Notes under the pieces: generated by a model | What the model saw: the letters and a program-made list of their open reading frames with translations, nothing else | Databases searched by the model: none | What the model was told of the DNA's origin: nothing | Made by a program: the position numbers and the translations under genes | NCBI GenBank assembly: GCA_045537235.1 | Contig: JAZSPB010000167.1 | Span: 1 to 6,264, forward strand | Length of the DNA stretch: 6,264 bases | Reading direction: 5' to 3' | Source: RGIG8775 sp045537235 | GTDB taxonomy: Bacteria > Bacillota > Clostridia > Oscillospirales > CAG-272 | Shown: in pieces, positions 1 to 4,416 of the stretch | Numbering within the stretch: the first letter of the stretch is position 1 | Layout: the number at the start of each line of letters is the position of its first letter

Positions 1-857
1 CAAAAAGAAAAAAGAACAGCCGCCCCCCGATCCTGAAAATACCCATCAAACCCCAACTCCATCGCGCGCGCCAGCGCCCACTCATACTCAAAGGTAGTGA
101 CCCTCCTCCCCAACGCAGGAAACCTTTCCCGATCCACAAAATCAGGCGTATATTGACTCATCAACGATAGTCGGATCTTTTCCACAGGAACGATCTGCGC
201 AAGCCGATCCAAAACCGCGACCGAATCCCGCCGCCCACCGGGAAGCACCAAATGACGCACCATAACACCACTCGTCATCATTCCATCCCCCCCAAACTTA
301 ACCTCCCCACATTGACGAAACATCTCCGCAATGGCCGCCGCCGCCACCTCTGCATAATCAGGCGCATGAGAATACGCCGCCATCTCTGCCGACACATACT
401 TAAAATCCGGCAAATAAATGTCCACCAGCCCCTCCAAAAGGCGAAGCATTTCTACCGACTCATACCCACTGCTGTTCCAGACAATAGGCACCGAAATTTC
501 TTTCCGAAGCCGCTCCAAAACAGGAATCAATGCGCGTGTGTAATGGGTAGGTGTTACCAGATTGATGTTGTGAGCCCCCTCGGAAACCAGCCCGACCATT
601 CTTTCTGTCAGTGTGTCGGCATCCAATATATCTCCTCGCTCGCCGTCCCGAATGGCGCGATTTTGGCAAAAGACACAACCGAGATTGCATCCACCGAAAA
701 ACACAGTACCCGAGCCGCGCGTGCCGCTGATACAAGGTTCTTCCCACATATGGAGTGATATGCGCGCCACCAAAAAATCACGGGGCGCGTGACACGCACC
801 GAGACGGGCGCTTCGATCCGCGCCGCACTTGCGCGGGCAGTCATAACATTTTATCAT
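1..857 (-). CDS. Radical SAM protein, PflX/COG1313 type (3' end at or just beyond window edge)
   Basis: This encodes a radical S-adenosylmethionine [4Fe-4S] protein of the PflA-related PflX group, a family of unknown substrate. The translation starts at 857 and gives 285 codons without a stop. The last two visible bases read TG-, so a TGA stop one base outside the window is possible; the family is about 300 residues long. Visible features are the N-terminal CYDCPRKCGADR segment (residues 4-15), WEEPCISGTRGSG (38-50), the cluster-binding CxxxCxxC as C57, C61 and C64, NINLVTPTHY (97-106), PIVWNSSGYE (124-133), DIYLPDFK (146-153), VRHLVLPG (200-207) and SLMSQYTP (231-238), all typical of this group. 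The start overlaps the end of the upstream AraC-type gene by 17 bp and has its own GGGAGG site, so co-transcription and translational coupling are likely. The family call is firm; the biochemical role is unknown. Confidence 0.93.
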   Translation of the reverse strand, partial: MIKCYDCPRKCGADRSARLGACHAPRDFLVARISLHMWEEPCISGTRGSGTVFFGGCNLGCVFCQNRAIRDGERGDILDADTLTERMVGLVSEGAHNINLVTPTHYTRALIPVLERLRKEISVPIVWNSSGYESVEMLRLLEGLVDIYLPDFKYVSAEMAAYSHAPDYAEVAAAAIAEMFRQCGEVKFGGDGMMTSGVMVRHLVLPGGRRDSVAVLDRLAQIVPVEKIRLSLMSQYTPDFVDRERFPALGRRVTTFEYEWALARAMELGFDGYFQDRGAAVLFSF

Positions 858-1641
858 AGCTTCCTCCCGATTCTCCGAAGTTTCGGTACTGCGTCGGGGA
901 GACCCCCATATATTTCCGAAAAACACGGCTGAAAATATAGACATTGTCAAAGCCGAGGGTATCCGCGATCTCGCTGATGCGGTTGTAGGTATAGCGCAGC
1001 ATATTGCAAGCGGCATCCATACGACGGTGGTTTTTGTATTCGATGGGGGACATCCCCAGCTCGCTTCGGAACAGACGACGCATCTGGGATTGACTCAAAT
1101 GACAGAGTGCGGCCATGTCAGCCATGCGGAGCGGCTCCTTATAGTGGATATCAATGTGCCGCACGGCAGGCAGGATACGAGAGGAGACGGACGACGAACT
1201 GTCCTCATTCCTCAAGAGACAGCCCAAAAGCGCAAAAACCGCCGCGTTTTTCTCCAACTCCCCCGCACCGTTTTCCAAGGTTTCCAACATCTCGCGCATT
1301 TGAGAGATGTTTTTCGACAGCTTGACGGGATGGTCGGAGAAGGCGGTTCGTTGACCGTCCACCGAGATCTCGACCTCGATCTGGAGACACTCGGTGAGAC
1401 CTTCGTTGAGTGTATAGCGATAATGAGCCCCCTCGGGCAGATAGAGGATGTCGCCCGTTGCGAGGGTCAGCTCACCGCCGTCGAATTGATAGAAAAAGGA
1501 TCCGTCGGTCACGCACATGAAGGCCGAGCGCTTGCGTCCGCGGACGGTAAGTACTTTCAGGTGGTGGATATAACGAATGAAAGAAAGACAGTTGACCGAG
1601 ATACGATCGGGGGAGACCTCCGAAAGACGGCAGATGTTCAT
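841..1641 (-). CDS. AraC-family transcriptional regulator
   Basis: A DNA-binding regulator of 266 residues. The N-terminal part (about 1-110) is a beta-rich cupin-like sensing domain; it contains the stretch GDILYLPEGAHYRY (63-76), the usual pattern of AraC sugar-binding domains. The C-terminal part (about 155-255) is the double helix-turn-helix: the first helices are near MADMAALCHLSQSQMRRLF (173-191), the second near ISEIADTLGFDNVYIFSRVF (222-241), ending with the signature GVSPTQYR (246-253). The open frame extends upstream to 1701, but I chose the ATG at 1641 because GGAGG lies 7 nt before it, while the upstream start falls inside the promoter. It is transcribed divergently from the glycosidase at 1813, so that gene is its likely target, with a sugar or glycoside as probable effector (inference). 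It probably forms a transcription unit with the radical SAM gene. Confidence 0.93.
   Translation of the reverse strand: MNICRLSEVSPDRISVNCLSFIRYIHHLKVLTVRGRKRSAFMCVTDGSFFYQFDGGELTLATGDILYLPEGAHYRYTLNEGLTECLQIEVEISVDGQRTAFSDHPVKLSKNISQMREMLETLENGAGELEKNAAVFALLGCLLRNEDSSSSVSSRILPAVRHIDIHYKEPLRMADMAALCHLSQSQMRRLFRSELGMSPIEYKNHRRMDAACNMLRYTYNRISEIADTLGFDNVYIFSRVFRKYMGVSPTQYRNFGESGGSYDKML
863..868 (-). promoter_or_regulatory. Ribosome binding site of the radical SAM gene
   Basis: GGGAGG lies 5 nt before the ATG at 857, inside the last codons of the AraC-type gene. It fixes the start of the radical SAM protein and supports translational coupling. Confidence 0.8.
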
Positions 1642-1648
1642 GCCGGCA

Positions 1649-1653
1649 CCTCC
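1649..1653 (-). promoter_or_regulatory. Ribosome binding site that sets the start of the first AraC-type gene
   Basis: GGAGG on the minus strand lies 7 nt upstream of the ATG at 1641. The alternative in-frame start at 1701 has no such site and overlaps the promoter -35 element. Confidence 0.8.
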
Positions 1654-1672
1654 ATGCGCGAATAGTATAAAT

Positions 1673-1701
1673 ATTATATCAAATAGGGCATTGAAAATCA
1701 A
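1673..1701 (-). promoter_or_regulatory. Sigma-A type promoter for the AraC / radical SAM unit
   Basis: On the minus strand, TTGATT (1701-1696) is followed by a 17-bp spacer and a perfect TATAAT (1678-1673). Predicted transcription begins near 1666, giving a leader of about 25 nt before the ATG at 1641. The -35 region overlaps that of the opposite promoter. Confidence 0.75.
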
Positions 1702-1719
1702 GGGGGATTGAAATAAAAT
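1691..1719 (+). promoter_or_regulatory. Sigma-A type promoter for the glycoside hydrolase
   Basis: TTGAAA (1691-1696) and TAAAAT (1714-1719) are separated by 17 bp; each hexamer matches the consensus at five of six positions. Transcription would start near 1726, after the ATG at 1720, so that upstream ATG cannot be the true start. The leader of about 87 nt (1726-1812) contains only weak pairings, such as a 6-bp stem at 1766-1771 with 1782-1787. ATTGAAA occurs twice (1690-1696 and 1707-1713), a possible regulator contact. Confidence 0.6.
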
Positions 1720-1801
1720 ATGGATGAAAAGGAAAAGCCGAACAGACAGTACGATATTGGTTCTGTTGAGAACGGTTTGCCTCTCAATTTATTACGGAAA
1801 G

Positions 1802-1806
1802 AAGGA
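1802..1806 (+). promoter_or_regulatory. Ribosome binding site that sets the glycosidase start
   Basis: AAGGA lies 6 nt before the ATG at 1813. This favours 1813 over the in-frame ATG at 1720. Confidence 0.65.
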
Positions 1807-1812
1807 AAAAGG

Positions 1813-3192
1813 ATGAAATCTATCGGAACTCTCAAGATCAAGTCAGCCCAAGAGATCAAGCAATCCCGTGTCAGTATCGGATTTGAGTGCTACGATCGTG
1901 ACCTGTTTGATCCCGAAAAGTGTTATGATCGCGTGGCCGAGAGCGGTGCGAAATTTGCTCGCTGTCAAACGGGATGGGCGCGCACCGAGAAGACGAAGGG
2001 CGAGTATGACTTTGCGTGGCTCGATGCGGTTGTGGATAATTTGAGCAAGCGAGGTGTTCAGCCTTGGTTCAATGTGGGATACGGCAATCCCATCTATATG
2101 CACGACGCGCCCAACAGCACGGCGGTTGGTTGTGTTCCCACGCTTTACGGTGAGGAGGTGGTTGCTGCGTGGTGCCGTTATGTCAAGGCACTTTGCGAGC
2201 ATTTCGGTGACCGAGTGACTCACTATGAGATCTGGAACGAGCCTGACCTTTCGCATTTTTGGTATTCTGAAAAGCCGAGTGGGGAAAAGTTTGGGCAGTT
2301 CTACAAGCTGACTGCCGAGGTCATTCGGTCTGTCTTGCCCGAAGCCAAGCTGGGCTTTTGCACTTCTGAATCGAAGGGGGACTATCTCAAGGAGATCTTT
2401 GCGCAGCTCAAGGCTTGCGATCTTGATTTTCTGTGTGTTCACAACTACGATCGGAAGTTGGAGTTTGGAAGTCGCTTTGTAGGCTCTTACAGTGGGTATG
2501 ATTTTGTGAATGAGCTTTTGGAGCGCTATGGGTTTACTCATGTGGAAATGTGGATGGGCGAAGGCGGTCACGCGTCGTGGCATCCTGTGGGACACGGGCA
2601 GTGCCGTCTTGGTGGCGGAAGCGAGCATCGGCAAGCGGTTTGGATTCTTCGACGCGTTTTTGGCGATTTTCGCAAGGGGCTTCGGTTATCTTCTATCTTT
2701 ATGGTTGTTGATTTATGGCAAAAGCCTTATGAAATGGCAGTTGAAGTACAAAAAAAGCCTGCGGCGCAGGGGCTTCTTCGTGGGGTTTCCTACGAGCCAA
2801 AGCAGGGGTATTATGCGTTTTCCCGTTTGGCTACGGTTTTGGGAGGGGACACGCTTCCTGTTCTTTCCGAGCTGTCGGTGGCGCTTTCCACGCCGATCAA
2901 GAACGCGGATCCTTCACCGGTTACGGTTTGTTATACGGTGGATGGCAAGGAGTTTTATGCGTATTGGGTGCCTTATGCCATTGAGGACGAGCGCGGTGTT
3001 ACGGGGACGGCGACCTTATCCTTTGATGGGGATTCTCGGATCAAGGATCCGGTGGTTGTTGATTTGCTCTCCGGGGAGGTTTGGGAGCCTTCGGAGGGGG
3101 AGTGGGATCCTCAAAAGAGGGTGATTTCCAATTTGCCCATTGGGGAGTGGCCTTTTGTGGTTTGTGAAAGGGGAGGGGTTGGCATTAACTGA
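1813..3192 (+). CDS. Cytoplasmic glycoside hydrolase, clan GH-A (GH39-like)
   Basis: A 459-residue retaining glycosidase with a predicted TIM-barrel fold. The motif WNEPD (141-145) carries the expected acid/base E143. The candidate nucleophile is E250 in WMGEGGHAS (247-255), 107 residues later, a spacing that fits clan GH-A families such as GH39. The QAVWILRRVF stretch that follows the nucleophile, and the VVDLWQKPYEM strand, are also typical of this barrel. The last 80 or so residues look like a small beta domain (VTVCYTVDGKEFYAYWVPY). There is no signal peptide or membrane segment, so it should act inside the cell on imported oligosaccharides or glycosides. The substrate cannot be read from the sequence; beta-xylosides are one option. 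The frame is open further upstream to 1720, but promoter and RBS positions support 1813. It is monocistronic, between its own promoter and a strong terminator, and divergent from an AraC-type regulator that probably controls it. Confidence 0.87.
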   Translation: MKSIGTLKIKSAQEIKQSRVSIGFECYDRDLFDPEKCYDRVAESGAKFARCQTGWARTEKTKGEYDFAWLDAVVDNLSKRGVQPWFNVGYGNPIYMHDAPNSTAVGCVPTLYGEEVVAAWCRYVKALCEHFGDRVTHYEIWNEPDLSHFWYSEKPSGEKFGQFYKLTAEVIRSVLPEAKLGFCTSESKGDYLKEIFAQLKACDLDFLCVHNYDRKLEFGSRFVGSYSGYDFVNELLERYGFTHVEMWMGEGGHASWHPVGHGQCRLGGGSEHRQAVWILRRVFGDFRKGLRLSSIFMVVDLWQKPYEMAVEVQKKPAAQGLLRGVSYEPKQGYYAFSRLATVLGGDTLPVLSELSVALSTPIKNADPSPVTVCYTVDGKEFYAYWVPYAIEDERGVTGTATLSFDGDSRIKDPVVVDLLSGEVWEPSEGEWDPQKRVISNLPIGEWPFVVCERGGVGIN

Positions 3193-3214
3193 TGTTAGTG
3201 TCATGTCAAGGTTT

Positions 3215-3296
3215 TGTTACTTCTTTGCTTGCCCAAAGAAAGGCGGCACTAACTTCGGTTAGTGCCGCCTTTCTTTTGACAAGCAAAGAAGCAACA
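3215..3296 (+). terminator. Strong rho-independent terminator inside a long imperfect palindrome
   Basis: A 19-bp uninterrupted stem (3235-3253 with 3258-3276) is capped by a C(TTCG)G tetraloop and runs into CTTTT at 3273-3277. Pairing continues outward to 3215 and 3296, so 36 of 39 positions match in the full arms. It lies just after the glycosidase stop and must end that transcript. The reverse strand also has a T-rich exit, so it may work in both directions. The outer part is longer than termination needs and looks like an extragenic palindromic repeat. Confidence 0.9.
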
Positions 3297-3342
3297 CTTC
3301 AATCCAAAACACCGTATTGCAATAATCAAAAATCCCCTAAAA

Positions 3343-3453
3343 ACAAAAAAGCGCCGCGGACAAGGGGGGGCTTGCCGCGGCAAAAGTAAGGGGGGTACGC
3401 GGTACAGGGGGGTGTACCGCATAGGGCGATGGAAATACAAAATCGTATTTCCA
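3343..3453 (-). ncRNA. Predicted small RNA with two C6-loop hairpins (6C-like)
   Basis: No protein gene fits here, but the minus strand carries a complete transcription unit: a promoter (3488-3460), an expected start near 3453, three hairpins and a terminator. Hairpin 1 pairs 3453-3445 with 3438-3430 (9 bp, 6-nt loop). Hairpin 2 pairs GCGGTACA (3420-3413) with TGTACCGC (3406-3399) around a loop of exactly six cytosines. A further C6 run (3395-3390) lies in the linker. Hairpin 3 pairs 3381-3371 with 3364-3353 (11 bp, one bulged U), again around six cytosines, and is followed by GCTTTTTTG. Predicted length is about 110 nt. The 6C RNA class of Actinobacteria also has two hairpins with loops of at least six C, and C-rich loops in Gram-positive sRNAs commonly bind G-rich Shine-Dalgarno sites. 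A regulatory sRNA is my inference; expression is unproven. Confidence 0.62.
3345..3381 (-). terminator. Rho-independent terminator of the predicted small RNA
   Basis: On the minus strand GCCGCGGCAAG (3381-3371) pairs with CTTG-U-CCGCGGC (3364-3353), followed by a T6 tract at 3350-3345. The T tract exists only in the minus direction. No minus-strand protein gene ends here, so it needs another transcript to serve; the predicted sRNA fits. Confidence 0.75.
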
Positions 3454-3459
3454 ACTGGA

Positions 3460-3488
3460 ATTATAACATGAGATACTTGACAAATCAA
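3460..3488 (-). promoter_or_regulatory. Minus-strand promoter driving the predicted small RNA
   Basis: TTGATT (3488-3483), a 17-bp spacer, then a perfect TATAAT (3465-3460). Both hexamers and the spacer length are identical to those of the promoter at 1701-1673. It points away from the second AraC-type gene and into the hairpin series, and interlocks with the opposite promoter. Confidence 0.68.
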
Positions 3489-3505
3489 GACAAATACGGT
3501 ATAAT
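3477..3505 (+). promoter_or_regulatory. Consensus promoter of the AraC / acyl-CoA synthetase operon
   Basis: A perfect TTGACA (3477-3482), a 17-bp spacer and a perfect TATAAT (3500-3505). Transcription should start near 3512, giving a leader of about 35 nt. Twelve of twelve consensus positions predict high basal activity, so control by repression or by competition with the opposite promoter is plausible. Confidence 0.88.
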
Positions 3506-3517
3506 AAGGTGACAAAT
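3479..3517 (+). repeat. Three direct GACAAAT repeats around the promoter (candidate regulator sites)
   Basis: GACAAAT occurs at 3479-3485, 3489-3495 and 3511-3517. The start-to-start spacings of 10 and 22 bp are close to one and two helical turns, so the copies would lie on nearly the same DNA face. They overlap the -35 and spacer and flank the -10. AraC-family proteins often bind direct repeats, so autoregulation by the adjacent regulator is plausible. Confidence 0.45.
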
Positions 3518-3533
3518 GTTGGCTTTTGCAAGA

Positions 3534-3539
3534 GAGGTG
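3534..3539 (+). promoter_or_regulatory. Ribosome binding site for a TTG start
   Basis: GAGGTG lies 7 nt before the TTG at 3547. The first in-frame ATG comes only at residue 27, after the conserved N-terminal strand, so TTG is the likely start. Confidence 0.72.
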
Positions 3540-3546
3540 AAGAATT

Positions 3547-4416
3547 TTGGCATTTTATGAAGATAGGCACGACTTCGACGCCAATTATGTATTTTGGGGA
3601 GACGGAACCGACTTTAGTTTTCCCATGCACGTTCACCGTTGTCCGGAGGTGTTTGTAGTGACATCGGGTTCTATTTCCGTGATCGTAGAGGATCGGGAAT
3701 ATTTGCTTGGCGAAGGAGATTCGGTGCTCATTTGGTCGCATCAGGTACATTCCTATCGTACGGATGCCAAAAGCACGCACGAGCTGTGCATTTTCGCCCC
3801 TGAGCTGGTGCAACGCTTTTTCACGGTTCACGCCTCGACGATTCCGCAAACCCCCGTTATGCGTGCGACCGACGCGCCTCATGTAAGGAAATTGATCGAT
3901 GCTTTGAAGGTCGAACGCGACATTTTCGCAGTCAAGGGCTTGCTGTACCTTTTGTGCGGTGAGTTCGAACGGTGTCTGACCTTCTGTGAACGAGAGCGGG
4001 GACGCCATGAGACGGGAACTGCACTTTTGACCCAGATCCTTTCCTATGTCAACGATAACTATCAAGGTGATTGCTCGCTGGATTCAATTGCTGATGCGCT
4101 TCGCTATGAGAAGACCTACATTTCCAAATTCTTCTCCCGCAACGTGGGTATTACGCTGGCCGAGTACATTCTTCAGCTTCGCTTGGCGCGAGCGTGTAAT
4201 TTGTTGCTGAATACCGATGAAAACATCATTGATGTGGGAGCGGCGAGCGGCTTCAACTCGTCTCGAACCTTCAATCGAAATTTTTTGGAGCATTACGGTG
4301 TGACCCCTTCTCGCTATCGAGCGCAAAAGGGCGGTACGATCACGCGGGTGACGGGAAACTTTGATCTTGAAAAGAGAAGATTGAGCCGAGACAACAAAAA
4401 GGAGGGAACAAAATGA
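3547..4416 (+). CDS. AraC-family regulator with N-terminal cupin domain
   Basis: A 289-residue regulator starting with TTG. Residues 22-70 form a cupin with HVH (28-30), E34 and the later H65/H68, a pattern that can bind a small ligand or metal. The C-terminal domain (about 160-260) holds two helix-turn-helix units, near SLDSIADALRYEKTYISKFF (177-196) and IIDVGAASGFNSSRTFNRNF (227-246), ending with the AraC signature YGVTPSRYR (250-258). A charged tail of about 30 residues (260-289) follows and is longer than usual. The stop codon overlaps the start of the ligase gene as ATGA, so both are read from one mRNA. The regulator therefore probably controls its own operon, perhaps through the GACAAAT repeats. 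The ligand is unknown. Confidence 0.92.
   Translation: MAFYEDRHDFDANYVFWGDGTDFSFPMHVHRCPEVFVVTSGSISVIVEDREYLLGEGDSVLIWSHQVHSYRTDAKSTHELCIFAPELVQRFFTVHASTIPQTPVMRATDAPHVRKLIDALKVERDIFAVKGLLYLLCGEFERCLTFCERERGRHETGTALLTQILSYVNDNYQGDCSLDSIADALRYEKTYISKFFSRNVGITLAEYILQLRLARACNLLLNTDENIIDVGAASGFNSSRTFNRNFLEHYGVTPSRYRAQKGGTITRVTGNFDLEKRRLSRDNKKEGTK
4400..4406 (+). promoter_or_regulatory. Strong ribosome binding site of the ligase gene
   Basis: AGGAGGG lies 6 nt before the ATG at 4413, within the last codons of the regulator. With the ATGA overlap it predicts coupled yet efficient translation. Confidence 0.85.

Noticed and set aside
252..758. Plus-strand open frame of 168 codons
   Set aside because: It is rich in His, Arg and Asn with no domain and lies antisense to the radical SAM gene, whose motifs are unmistakable.
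460..844. Two short minus-strand frames within the radical SAM gene
   Set aside because: They are out-of-frame shadows; the in-frame translation from 857 is continuous and carries all family motifs.
1642..1701. Upstream in-frame start for the first AraC-type protein
   Set aside because: The ATG at 1701 lies in the -35 element and has no ribosome site; ATG 1641 has GGAGG at 7 nt.
1720..1812. Upstream in-frame start for the glycosidase
   Set aside because: The ATG at 1720 directly abuts the -10 element, would precede the transcript start, and the extra 31 residues resemble no part of the family.
3315..3324. Perfect palindrome TATTGCAATA
   Set aside because: Ten bases of AT-rich symmetry between two terminators with no matching copy or promoter nearby; too little to support a function.
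3249..3515. Minus-strand open frame of 88 codons across the predicted sRNA
   Set aside because: It starts upstream of the predicted promoter, crosses the terminator hairpin, and has no ribosome site or domain; the RNA structures explain this region better.
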